Origin: Streptomyces sp. C10-9-1 | GTDB lineage: Bacteria; Actinomycetota; Actinomycetes; Streptomycetales; Streptomycetaceae | NCBI RefSeq assembly: GCF_024497955.1 | Contig: NZ_JANHKP010000026.1 | Location: forward strand, 1-55,381 | Direction: 5' to 3' | DNA length: 55,381 nucleotides | Part shown: piece after piece, positions 16,168-23,499 of the stretch | Layout: each line of letters begins with the position of its first letter | How positions within the stretch are numbered: the stretch's first letter is position 1 | The notes under the pieces: model-generated | What the model was told of the DNA's origin: nothing | The model's input: the letters and a program-made list of their open reading frames with translations, nothing else | Database searches by the model: none | Made by a program: the position numbers and the translations under genes

Positions 16168-16802
16168 CGCTCCGCACCAGGCTCCGCCCCCGCGGCGGCC
16201 GCCGTGCCCCAGGCGGTGGGGCACTGGTCCTGACGGGGGCGGCGCTCCTCCTCGCGGGCTGCGGCATCAGGCCGACCCAGGTGCCGGTCGACGCGGGACC
16301 GGCCCCGTCCCGGGCGGCGTGCGAGGTCTCCGAGGACGCCGCCCCGGAAGCCGCCCCCGGCGGTACCCGGCGGGTGTACCTGCTGTGCACCACGGGCCTG
16401 GTCCCGGTGGCGCGGTCCGCCGCCGTCGCCGGGGAGCCGGCCGGCGGCCGGGTGGCCGCGGCGCAGTCGCTGGTCGACGAGCTCCTGCGCGTCCCGTCAG
16501 AGGCGGAGACGGCGGCGGGGCTGTCCAGCCAGGTGCGCGGGCCCCTGGTCGTGGGCGACGCGCGGGCCGGGGACCCCTCCGGCACGCTGCGGCTGAGCCG
16601 GCAGCCCGAGGACCTGCCCGTGGAGGCGCTGGCGCAGCTGGTGTGCACCCTGGCCGAGAGCGGGGCGGCCGTGGACTCGGCGGTGGTGCTGGGCGGCCCC
16701 GGGCCCTACGGACCGCACGCTTACACGTGTCCGTCGACGGTGAGGGAGCGTCCGGAGTCCCCGCTGCCGACCCGGGCCGTGCCGACGCCCGGACCGCGGT
16801 GA
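16164..16802 (+). CDS. AfsQ-operon lipoprotein
   Basis: 212 aa. It has an Arg-rich n-region, a hydrophobic core and the lipobox LLAGC near residue 34. The mature part is about 180 residues and contains a GerMN-like stretch (RVYLLCTTGLVPVAR; AAAQSLVDELLRVPSEAE). The GTG overlaps the afsQ2 stop (GTGA), so it belongs to the afsQ operon. In S. coelicolor the equivalent lipoprotein gene is also third in the operon. A role in modulating the kinase at the cell surface is inference. Confidence 0.8.
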   Translation: MTLRTRLRPRGGRRAPGGGALVLTGAALLLAGCGIRPTQVPVDAGPAPSRAACEVSEDAAPEAAPGGTRRVYLLCTTGLVPVARSAAVAGEPAGGRVAAAQSLVDELLRVPSEAETAAGLSSQVRGPLVVGDARAGDPSGTLRLSRQPEDLPVEALAQLVCTLAESGAAVDSAVVLGGPGPYGPHAYTCPSTVRERPESPLPTRAVPTPGPR

Positions 16803-16932
16803 CCCGGATGCGTGCGAGCCACCGCCGCGGGAGACGGCAGAGCGGCCCGGCCGGACCCGGTGGCGTTCCGCTTGGGGTCCCGGCAGGGCCGTCCGGGTGC
16901 CGGGCGGAACCGATCCGCGGAGGGCAGACGTC

Positions 16933-17640
16933 TTGAGGGACGTGCAGCGTCAAGGTTTCGGCGGCAGCGCCGCCATCCGCTTCCGCACGGCGGGGCTCGT
17001 GCTCCTCCTCCTCCATCTGCTGCTCGTCGGCTGGCTCACCCTCCGTCCGCGCGACGTGCTGTGGGTGACCGCCCCGAACCTGGAGCCCTTCGCCGGTATC
17101 GGGGCCGCTCTGGCCTCCGGACCGTCCGAGGGCCTCCGCTACCTGGGCGAGGGCCTGCTGCTCCTGGCCCCGCTCGGTGTGCTGCTGCCGATGGCCGGGG
17201 GCCGGCTCGCCGTCTCCTCCTGGGGCTCCCTGGTCCGCACGGTCGCCGCGGGGGCCCTGGTGTCGCTGGGTATCGAACTGCTGCAGACCGGGGTGCCCGG
17301 CCGGGTGGTCGACGTCGACTCGCTGCTGCTGAACACCCTCGGGGTCGCGCTCGCCCACGCCGTGGTGGTCCCGGCGGCCCGGGCCCGGCTGCGGCGCGGC
17401 CCGGGCCACCGGGGGCCGCGCGCCCGAGGGGGCGCCGTCCGCCCCGGCCGGGACGCCGAGCGGGAGCCCCTCCCCGGGTACGAGGAGTCCCAGGGTCCGA
17501 CCCCGACGATTCCCAGGGTCGGGATCGCCCCCTGGAGCGACGCTTCGTCCGTTTCCCTGCGGGAAGCTGGAGAACATCGGGAGCTCACCGGAAAGGCTCC
17601 CGGCCACCTCGATCTAGGAGTCCCACGATGGCCGCACTGA
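16933..17640 (+). CDS. VanZ family membrane protein
   Basis: 235 aa. Hydrophobic helices near the N-terminus (GLVLLLLHLLLVGWLTL) and mid-protein (GLLLLAPLGVLLPM) lead to the VanZ-like signature GALVSLGIELLQTGVPGRVVDVDSLLLNTLG. The C-terminal 75 residues are hydrophilic, poorly conserved-looking and overlap the next gene by 13 nt. Start TTG 16933 is chosen because GGAGGG lies 8 nt upstream; the next in-frame GTG is 9 nt further on. VanZ homologues confer low-level teicoplanin resistance in enterococci, but the role here is unknown. Confidence 0.75.
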   Translation: MRDVQRQGFGGSAAIRFRTAGLVLLLLHLLLVGWLTLRPRDVLWVTAPNLEPFAGIGAALASGPSEGLRYLGEGLLLLAPLGVLLPMAGGRLAVSSWGSLVRTVAAGALVSLGIELLQTGVPGRVVDVDSLLLNTLGVALAHAVVVPAARARLRRGPGHRGPRARGGAVRPGRDAEREPLPGYEESQGPTPTIPRVGIAPWSDASSVSLREAGEHRELTGKAPGHLDLGVPRWPH

Positions 17641-17828
17641 CCCGTCCCAGCGAAGGTCGCATGATCGCCGGAGTGTGCGCGGGGCTGGCCCGGCGCTTCG
17701 GCCTCTCCGCGACGACGATGCGCATCATCTTCCTGGTCTCCTGCCTGCTCCCGGGACCGCAGTTCCTGCTCTACCTCGCGCTGTGGGTGCTGCTGCCCTC
17801 CGAGGACAAGAAGGCCGCCGCCTGGTGA
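17628..17828 (+). CDS. Small PspC-domain protein
   Basis: 66 aa consisting almost only of a PspC domain: the N-terminal RPSEGRMIAGVCAGLARRFGL signature, then a hydrophobic helix (IIFLVSCLLPGPQFLLYLAL), WVLLP and a Lys-rich end. PspC proteins are inner-membrane elements of phage-shock-type envelope stress responses. TAGGAG lies 7 nt before the ATG. It overlaps the VanZ end by 13 nt in another frame and is followed by a strong terminator. Confidence 0.85.
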   Translation: MAALTRPSEGRMIAGVCAGLARRFGLSATTMRIIFLVSCLLPGPQFLLYLALWVLLPSEDKKAAAW

Positions 17829-17887
17829 CCGCGCCCGCCCTCCGGCGGGCGGGGACCGGGCGGCCCGGCGTGGGCCGTGGAAACGCA

Positions 17888-17927
17888 GCGCGGGGCGCAC
17901 ACCCTTCGAGAGGTGTGCGCCCCGCGC
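17888..17927. terminator. Bidirectional terminator
   Basis: A perfect 16-bp inverted repeat (17888-17903 and 17912-17927) with an 8-nt loop lies between the convergent pspC and secreted-protein genes. Confidence 0.85.
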
Positions 17928-18002
17928 GTTTCCGCGTGGTGCGGGTGGGCCGCCCGGTGCCGGACCGCGCCGGGGCCGGCCGCGGCGGGGGTACCGGCCC
18001 GC

Positions 18003-18365
18003 TCAGCCGGTGAGGCCGCCCGGCAGCAGGCCGCCGCCCAGCTCGCCGGTCTGCAGGCCGCCCAGCAGCCCGGTGACGGGGGCCGCGGCGTCCTCGGAGG
18101 ACAGGGTCTCGCCGGCCGCCTCCTGCACGGCGCCCGGCAGGGTGGAGGCCGCGCCCGTCACCGCGGACTGCCCGCCCGCGAGGGCCTGCGGGGCCCCGGA
18201 GGGGAGGGAGGTGGCGGCTTCCTGGACCGGGGCGACCTGCGAGACCTGGCCCAGCAGCCCGGTGGCGTCGGTCAGGGAGGGCGCGGCGGAGGCGGTACCG
18301 GCGGCGGCAGCGGCGAACGCGGCGCCGAGTGCGGCGGTGCCGAGGGTCTTGGCGGACTGCTTCAT
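18003..18365 (-). CDS. Small secreted Ala/Gly-rich protein
   Basis: 120 aa. The signal peptide has KQSAKTLG, then an Ala-rich hydrophobic core and ASA-A cleavage near residue 28. The mature chain is rich in Ala, Gly, Leu and Ser and has short LLGQV / GLLGG elements near each end. ATG 18365 is preferred to the adjacent upstream TTG. No known domain is seen. It resembles the 11451-11855 product in style. Function unknown. Confidence 0.7.
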   Translation of the reverse strand: MKQSAKTLGTAALGAAFAAAAAGTASAAPSLTDATGLLGQVSQVAPVQEAATSLPSGAPQALAGGQSAVTGAASTLPGAVQEAAGETLSSEDAAAPVTGLLGGLQTGELGGGLLPGGLTG

Positions 18366-18442
18366 CAAAGACGCATCCTTGCGGAGGGGAACATGAGCGG
18401 CTCCGCAAGCTAGTCAGCCTCGCACAGGGCCCGCAAACACCG

Positions 18443-18478
18443 CGAAGCGGCCGGAGCTTGACGGCTCGGGCCGCTTCG
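18443..18478. terminator. Terminator downstream of add
   Basis: CGAAGCGGCC (18443-18452) pairs with its complement (18469-18478), with further AGC/GCT pairing inside. It lies 32 nt after the add stop on the minus strand. Confidence 0.7.
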
Positions 18479-18509
18479 GTGTAGGCGGGCCCGACGCGGG
18501 GCCGGGCCC

Positions 18510-19646
18510 TCAGTTCCCGGTCGTGGAGGTCTGGCGGAAGAGCCACTCCGACCTGAGTTCGGCGTAACCGGGCTTGATCACGTCGTTGATCATCGCCAGG
18601 CGTTCATCGAAAGGAATGAACGCCGACTTCATGGCATTGACGGTGAACCACTGCATGTCGTCGAGCGTGTATCCGAACGCCTCGGTCAGCAGCTCGAACT
18701 CACGGCTCATGCTGGTGCCGCTCATCAGCCGGTTGTCCGTGTTGACGGTCAGGCGGAAGTGCAGGCGGCGCAGCAGGCCGATGGGGTGGTTCCGGTAGGA
18801 GTCGGCGGCCCCCGTCTGGAGGTTGGACGTCGGGCACATCTCCAGGGGGACGCGCTTGTCGCGCACGTAGGAGGCGAGGCGGCCCAGCTTCACCGAGCCG
18901 TCCTCGGCGACCTCGATGTCGTCGATGATCCGCACGCCGTGGCCCAGCCGGTCGGCGCCGCACCACTGGAGCGCCTGCCAGATGGACGGCAGGCCGAAGG
19001 CCTCGCCCGCGTGGATGGTGAAGTGGTTGTTCTCGCGCTTGAGGTACTCGAAGGCGTCCAGGTGGCGGGTGGGAGGGAAGCCCGCCTCGGCACCCGCGAT
19101 GTCGAAGCCCACGACCCCGGTGTCCCGGTAGCGGTTGGCCAGCTCGGCGATCTCCAGGGCCCGGGCGGCGTGGCGCATCGCCGTCAGCAGTGCGCCGACG
19201 CGGATGCGGTGGCCGCTCTCCCGGGCGCGCCGCTCGCCCTCGCGGAAGCCCTCGTTGACGGCCTCCACCACTTCCTCAAGCGTCAGCCCGCCCTCCAGGT
19301 GCTGCTCGGGGGCGTAGCGGATCTCGGCGTAGACGACGCCGTCCTCGGCCAGGTCCTCGGCGCACTCGGCGGCCACCCGGAACAGCGCCTCGCGGGTCTG
19401 CATGACGGCGCAGGTGTGCGCGAAGGTCTCCAGGTAGCGCGGCAGCGAGCCCGAGTCGGCGGCCTCCCGGAACCAGATGCCCAGCTTGTCGGGCTCGGTC
19501 TCCGGCAGGGACTCGTAGCCGTTCTCCCGGGCGAGCTCGATGATCGTGCCCGGTCGCAGACCGCCGTCGAGGTGGTCGTGGAGCAGCACCTTGGGTGCGC
19601 GGCGGATCTGGTCCACGGAGGGGGATTCAAGGGTCTGGCTCGTCAT
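18510..19646 (-). CDS. add: Adenosine deaminase
   Basis: 378 aa. It deaminates (deoxy)adenosine to (deoxy)inosine, feeding the phosphorylase. Visible metal and catalytic motifs are His23/His25 in LLHDHLDGGL, FTIHAGEAFG, DRLGHGVRI, and CPTSN with the later VNTDNRLMSGTS metal Asp. Length and motifs are typical of the bacterial ADA family. ATG 19646 is 6 nt after a TAGAGT -10, so the transcript is probably leaderless, and the shared palindrome lies just upstream. The gene is monocistronic, with its own terminator. Confidence 0.94.
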   Translation of the reverse strand: MTSQTLESPSVDQIRRAPKVLLHDHLDGGLRPGTIIELARENGYESLPETEPDKLGIWFREAADSGSLPRYLETFAHTCAVMQTREALFRVAAECAEDLAEDGVVYAEIRYAPEQHLEGGLTLEEVVEAVNEGFREGERRARESGHRIRVGALLTAMRHAARALEIAELANRYRDTGVVGFDIAGAEAGFPPTRHLDAFEYLKRENNHFTIHAGEAFGLPSIWQALQWCGADRLGHGVRIIDDIEVAEDGSVKLGRLASYVRDKRVPLEMCPTSNLQTGAADSYRNHPIGLLRRLHFRLTVNTDNRLMSGTSMSREFELLTEAFGYTLDDMQWFTVNAMKSAFIPFDERLAMINDVIKPGYAELRSEWLFRQTSTTGN

Positions 19647-19652
19647 TGGCGC

Positions 19653-19674
19653 ACTCTACCTCCTACGCGCGTAG
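19653..19674 (-). promoter_or_regulatory. add promoter with nucleoside-regulon operator
   Basis: On the minus strand the perfect palindrome CTACGCGCGTAG (19674-19663) is followed after 4 nt by -10 TAGAGT (19658-19653), which ends 6 nt before the ATG. The palindrome sits in the -35/-10 spacer. Confidence 0.65.
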
Positions 19675-19749
19675 AGCGCCCAGCGTCGATACGTAACAGT
19701 GACCGTGCGTACGGGTGGCGTACACCTCGCCTTCTGAGACTGTTGGCCC

Positions 19750-20631
19750 ATGGCACACCGCGCACTGCCCCGGTGGTGGGGGCGACAGGCCGGACCGGGC
19801 GGACGGACGTCCCCCCGCAGTGACACGACGGTCGGACCGATGCCGCAGGACGGCCGCCCACCGCGGCAGGCGCGCCTGGGCGACCTCACGGGCCGCCGCC
19901 TCGGCGCCCCCTCCCCCACCGGGCCCGCCCCGGCGCGCGACGTCCCCGTGGGCGGGGTGGTCCTGCTGCTGCCGGACGGCGAGCCGGTGTCGGACCGCCC
20001 GGCATCCCCCCTGTCCTACGCGGCACTGCTCCCGCTCGGCCGCACCCTGGCCCGTGCGGGCGGCTCCGAGGGCCTGCTGGTGCACCGGGTGCGCTACCGC
20101 ACCCGCGGGTGGAACGGCGTGGACGCCCACCTCGCGGCGGACGCCGCCTGGGCCGCCGAGGAGGCGGTCCGCCGCTACGGCGACATCCCGGTGTGCCTCG
20201 TGGGGCACGGCATGGGCGCACGGGCCGCCCTGCGGGCCGCCGGGCACCCGGCGGTGGCCTCCGTGGTGGCACTGGCGCCCTGGCTGCCCGAGGAGGACCG
20301 GGCGGCGCCGCCCGAGCCGGTGGCGCAGCTGGCCGGGCGCCTGGTGCTGATCGTGCACGGGACCAGGGACCGCGCCACGGACCCGGAGCTGTCCTACCGG
20401 CTGGCGGCCCGGGCGAAGAAGTCCCACCGGGACATCTGCCGCTTCGAGGTGCACGCGGACGGGCACGCGCTGCGGCAGTACCAGGACGAGGTCCTGGCAC
20501 TGACCGCGGACTTCGTCCTCGGCTCCCTGTTCGGCCGCCACTACGCCCGGCCCGTCGCCGACGCCCTGGCGGCACCGCCCCCGCTGGGGCTGCGCATGCC
20601 GCTGGCCGCGGGGTTCGGCGGGGGGCGCTGA
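19750..20631 (+). CDS. Alpha/beta-hydrolase fold protein lacking the nucleophile serine
   Basis: 293 aa from ATG 19750; ATG 19840 would give 263 aa and is equally possible. The alpha/beta fold is visible: VGGVVLLLPDG, the elbow CLVGHGMGA, the acid region VLIVHGTRDRATDP and the His motif HADGHAL. At the elbow Met155 stands where GHSMG would place Ser, so the protein is probably not a classical esterase. It is divergent from add with 103 nt between the start codons. Function unknown; a binding or scaffold role is possible. Confidence 0.7.
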   Translation: MAHRALPRWWGRQAGPGGRTSPRSDTTVGPMPQDGRPPRQARLGDLTGRRLGAPSPTGPAPARDVPVGGVVLLLPDGEPVSDRPASPLSYAALLPLGRTLARAGGSEGLLVHRVRYRTRGWNGVDAHLAADAAWAAEEAVRRYGDIPVCLVGHGMGARAALRAAGHPAVASVVALAPWLPEEDRAAPPEPVAQLAGRLVLIVHGTRDRATDPELSYRLAARAKKSHRDICRFEVHADGHALRQYQDEVLALTADFVLGSLFGRHYARPVADALAAPPPLGLRMPLAAGFGGGR

Positions 20632-20830
20632 GGTACGCCGCGAGGCGGGGGCCGTCCGGGCCGGTTCCGCGCCTCCACAGGGCCCCGGAGCATTCCGCAT
20701 CCGAAGGAGGGCCGGGCCCGCCTCGGCGCGGCGAGCCATGGGCGGCCGCCCTTCCAGGCTACGGGGGACGGACATCTCAGGGCATGGTCCGAACGACTGG
20801 CGGGGGTGCCGACAGGGCATTCAAGGGACC
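20632..20830. other. Intergenic region at the left edge of the accessory block
   Basis: About 200 nt. The left part is very GC-rich and the last 60 nt are noticeably less so, matching the base-composition change into the following genes. No attachment site, tRNA or direct repeat is seen. Confidence 0.4.
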
Positions 20831-21391
20831 ATGAACGATGTGACGCGTTGGGCCACACAGGTCGCCGCAGCCGAACTCGCCGACGCACTCCCACGACGGT
20901 GGGCGCATTGCCGGGGTGTCGCCTCCCGAGCGACGGAGATCCGACGGATCGTGGGCGGGGAGGCGGATCTCCTGGTTGCGGCCGCGATGCTCCACGACGT
21001 CGGCTACGCACCCCGCCTGGCTTCCACAGGCTTCCACCCGCTGGACGGGGCGAGGTTTCTTCGCGACGACCACGGGGCGGACACGAGCCTGACCCGGCTT
21101 GTCGCGCACCACTCCTTCGCGCTCCTGGAGGCCGAGGAGCGCGGACTGCGAGACGACCTCGTCACCGAGTTCCCGCTACCGGAGGGGCCTTTGATGGTGG
21201 ACGCGCTCGTGTACTGCGACATGACGACCACACCTGACGGCGGTCGGACCACCGCGGAGGAACGTGTCGCGGAAATCCTCGGCCGCTACGGGGACGACAG
21301 CGCGGTCGGGCGGTTCATCCGCCGGGCGGCTCCGGAGATCTTTGCCTCCGTGGAGCGGGTGGAAGCCGTCTTGGCGGCTCAGCCGAGGTAG
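20831..21391 (+). CDS. HD-domain phosphohydrolase-like protein
   Basis: 186 aa. HD-domain metal ligands are visible: His26 (WAHCRGV), His55-Asp56 (MLHDVGY) and His/Asp residues in FHPLDGARFL and VAHHSF. HD proteins hydrolyse nucleotides or other phosphate esters; the substrate here is unknown. Codon use is less GC-extreme than in the neighbouring add and deoA genes. The stop overlaps the convergent Nudix gene by 13 nt. It is the first gene of an accessory block inserted among nucleoside-salvage genes. Confidence 0.8.
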   Translation: MNDVTRWATQVAAAELADALPRRWAHCRGVASRATEIRRIVGGEADLLVAAAMLHDVGYAPRLASTGFHPLDGARFLRDDHGADTSLTRLVAHHSFALLEAEERGLRDDLVTEFPLPEGPLMVDALVYCDMTTTPDGGRTTAEERVAEILGRYGDDSAVGRFIRRAAPEIFASVERVEAVLAAQPR

Positions 21392-21846
21392 GGGTAGGCG
21401 CCGGCGAGGTAGTCCCCGATCTGCTGGCGCATGCTCGGGTGGATGTCGTACAGGTCGAGGTCGGCCGGCTGGACGAAGCGGACGCCGTCGGCTTCCTCGT
21501 TGATCGTGGGCACTCCGCCGACGGGCCGGCCGATGTAGGTGTTCTCGTACTGCTGGCGGATCTCGCCGTCGGTGTACGCGACGATGTGTTTCGGGTTGGT
21601 GTAGACACCGAGAAACCCGGTGAGCTCCGCGATGATCCCGGTCTCCTCCAGGCACTCGCGCACCGCGCACTCGGCCGCGGTCTCGCCGATGTCCTGGGCT
21701 CCGCCGGGGAGCGCCCACTGGCCGGTGTCGCGGCGGCGCTGGAGGAGGACGGCGCCGGTCTCGTCGACGACGAGAAGGTTGCTCGCCGGAATGAGGGTGT
21801 TCGCCTTCGGGGCGGTGGGGTCGTTGTAGTACTCAGTCCTGCCCAT
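21379..21846 (-). CDS. Nudix hydrolase
   Basis: 155 aa. The complete Nudix box starts at Gly49, with Glu55, Arg63-Glu64, Glu67-Glu68 and Gly70 in the canonical spacing. Upstream, NLLVVDETGAVLLQRR forms the typical first strands and GQWALPGG leads into the box. Nudix enzymes cleave nucleoside diphosphate-linked compounds; the exact substrate is not evident. It overlaps the end of the upstream HTH/DUF5919 gene by 14 nt, so the two are translationally coupled. Confidence 0.88.
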   Translation of the reverse strand: MGRTEYYNDPTAPKANTLIPASNLLVVDETGAVLLQRRRDTGQWALPGGAQDIGETAAECAVRECLEETGIIAELTGFLGVYTNPKHIVAYTDGEIRQQYENTYIGRPVGGVPTINEEADGVRFVQPADLDLYDIHPSMRQQIGDYLAGAYPYLG

Positions 21847-22615
21847 GGTCGGCGGTCCTCTCCTGGTCGGGTGCCCATGGCCGCGCGGCGGCCCAGACGG
21901 CGTCGAAGCTCTGAGCGTAGTTGTCGAACCACCCGGTGCCGTCTGCCCTCTTGAGGTGGAGGAGAGGGTTGGCGCTGGCCGGTTGGCCCCAGATGTGGGG
22001 GTTGACGAGCAGGTTGTCGTCGTAGCGGAACATGGACGTGTAGAGGGTGGTGTCGTGGAGCCGTACGGTGCACCCGGCCTCGCCCAGCAGGGGCCGGTAG
22101 TACGTCAGTGAGGCGCGGATCTTGGCGGCGAGGGTGTCGCCGATTCCCTCCTCACGGCCCCGGATGGCGACTGCCTGCCCCTCCGGGTCGCCGAAGCACA
22201 GACGCACCCTCACTCCCTCGGCGGCACGTTCGGAGAGCATCCTGGCGACGTGGGGGTTGGACTGGGCGAAGAAGGTGCCGGAGAAGACGAGGATGCCGAT
22301 CTCGTGCCGGACCTCCCGCAGCAGCGCGAGCCAGACGTCCCGGGGCACGCTGGCCCTGTTCTGGTAGGTGCCGACCAGTTCGGTGCCCAACCCGTCCCGC
22401 GGGCGGCCGGGGTGCTTGGACGGCTCGGGCCAGAGGAAGGTCTCTTCCACGCGGAGGTGCCGCGCGACGCGGAAGCGGTGCCGGGCATGAGGAATGCGCC
22501 CGCCCAGCCACCGGCCGACCGTCTTGGGATCTACTTCGCAGACCTCGGCAAGCGAGTCGGGCGAGACGCCGCGTTGGCCGAGGACAGTGCGCAGTCGGTC
22601 GTTCACAGCAGCCAT
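21833..22615 (-). CDS. HTH (XRE-like) regulator with C-terminal DUF5919-type domain
   Basis: 260 aa. The N-terminal helix-turn-helix occupies about residues 5-50 (VNDRLRTVLGQRGVSPDSLAE, then DPKTVGRWLGG). The rest (residues 85-250) is an alpha/beta domain with VRHEIGILVFSGTFFAQSNP and VRVRLCFGDPEG. This is typical of an actinobacterial DUF5919 regulator and loosely reminiscent of phospholipase-D-like folds without clear HKD motifs. It diverges from the HAD-radical SAM operon, and the intervening perfect palindrome is its likely operator. It is coupled to the Nudix gene. Confidence 0.75.
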   Translation of the reverse strand: MAAVNDRLRTVLGQRGVSPDSLAEVCEVDPKTVGRWLGGRIPHARHRFRVARHLRVEETFLWPEPSKHPGRPRDGLGTELVGTYQNRASVPRDVWLALLREVRHEIGILVFSGTFFAQSNPHVARMLSERAAEGVRVRLCFGDPEGQAVAIRGREEGIGDTLAAKIRASLTYYRPLLGEAGCTVRLHDTTLYTSMFRYDDNLLVNPHIWGQPASANPLLHLKRADGTGWFDNYAQSFDAVWAAARPWAPDQERTADHGQD

Positions 22616-22648
22616 CGAATCGGCACAGCACGTGATCGCGCAAGGACG

Positions 22649-22669
22649 TTCTGGGACGCAGTCCCAGAA
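22649..22669. promoter_or_regulatory. Perfect palindrome in the HTH/HAD divergent promoter
   Basis: The arms TTCTGGGAC (22649-22657) and GTCCCAGAA (22661-22669) flank GCA. It lies 33 nt from the HTH gene start and 32 nt from the HAD gene start, abutting the position of the HAD -35. It is the likely operator for the DUF5919 regulator and could control both directions. Confidence 0.65.
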
Positions 22670-22689
22670 GCGCAACACCGCCGACTGCC

Positions 22690-22695
22690 TACTCT
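22690..22695 (+). promoter_or_regulatory. Predicted -10 of a leaderless promoter for the accessory operon
   Basis: TACTCT ends 6 nt before ATG 22702 and there is no Shine-Dalgarno sequence. Confidence 0.55.
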
Positions 22696-22701
22696 GGCGC
22701 C

Positions 22702-23394
22702 ATGGAGCTCTTCGTCCTGTGGGACATCGACCACACCCTCATCGAGAACGCAGGGGTGAGCAAGGAGATCTACGCCGCTGCCTTCGCCGCCCTCTCGGGA
22801 CGCGAGCCCACCGAGCCCGCGCGCACCGAGGGACGTACCGATCGACTGATCATGCATGACGTGTTCGTCCGCGAAGGGCTGCCCGTACCCGACTGGCACG
22901 TCATCGAGACCGCGCTCGCCCAGGCGGGGGAAGCGCGCCTGGAGGAGCTGCGCAGGCGCGGGACAGCCCTGCCCGGTGTCCATGAGGCGCTGAAGGCCGC
23001 CTCCGCTCAGGGCGATTGGATCTCCTCCGTCCTCACCGGCAACATCGCCGCCAACGCCCTTGTGAAGCTGTCCGCGTTCGGCCTCGAATCGCTGCTGGAC
23101 CTGACAGTGGGCGCCTACGGAGCGGACGCCGAACTCCGTCCCCATCTGGTCGCTGTCGCCCGCGAGCGCGCGCAGCGACTTCGCGGTGTTTCGGCCGACG
23201 TCACCACCGTCCTCGTGGGCGACACCCCGCGCGACGTGGAAGCGGCTCTGACCACGGGCTCCGGGATCCTCGCCGTCGCCTCCGGCATCCACACTCCGGA
23301 GGAACTGACCGCCGCCGGCGCTGCCGACGTCCTGCCCGACCTGTCGGACACGAAGCGCGTCCTCAGCATCCTGGAGTCCTTCGCAGGGCACTGA
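22702..23394 (+). CDS. HAD-superfamily hydrolase (phosphoglycolate phosphatase-like)
   Basis: 230 aa. Motif I is DIDHTL with Asp8 and Asp10, motif II is SVLTGN, and motif IV is VLVGDTPRDVEAA; a helical cap lies between residues about 15 and 85. These are the residues of a phosphoaspartate-forming phosphatase. The substrate is unknown, and phosphorylated sugars or nucleotides are possible. It is the first gene of a five-gene rightward operon. A 105-nt gap with palindromes separates it from the radical SAM gene. Confidence 0.85.
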   Translation: MELFVLWDIDHTLIENAGVSKEIYAAAFAALSGREPTEPARTEGRTDRLIMHDVFVREGLPVPDWHVIETALAQAGEARLEELRRRGTALPGVHEALKAASAQGDWISSVLTGNIAANALVKLSAFGLESLLDLTVGAYGADAELRPHLVAVARERAQRLRGVSADVTTVLVGDTPRDVEAALTTGSGILAVASGIHTPEELTAAGAADVLPDLSDTKRVLSILESFAGH

Positions 23395-23396
23395 AA

Positions 23397-23441
23397 ACGT
23401 CCCGGGACGTCCTCGGACCGTCCCCGAACGGGGTGACGAGG
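23397..23441. promoter_or_regulatory. Palindrome cluster between the HAD and radical SAM genes
   Basis: The 14-bp perfect palindrome ACGTCCCGGGACGT (23397-23410) begins 2 nt after the HAD stop. It is followed by a nested hairpin, with outer arms CCTCG (23411-23415) and CGAGG (23437-23441) and inner arms CCCCG (23422-23426) and CGGGG (23429-23433). It may act as a terminator or attenuator, or as a second site containing GTCCC/GGGAC elements like the divergent operator. Confidence 0.5.
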
Positions 23442-23499
23442 TCCCCGGGCAGAAGGCCACTATCGGGCTCCCAACAGGCAGCCGGCCGAAGGAGCCGAT

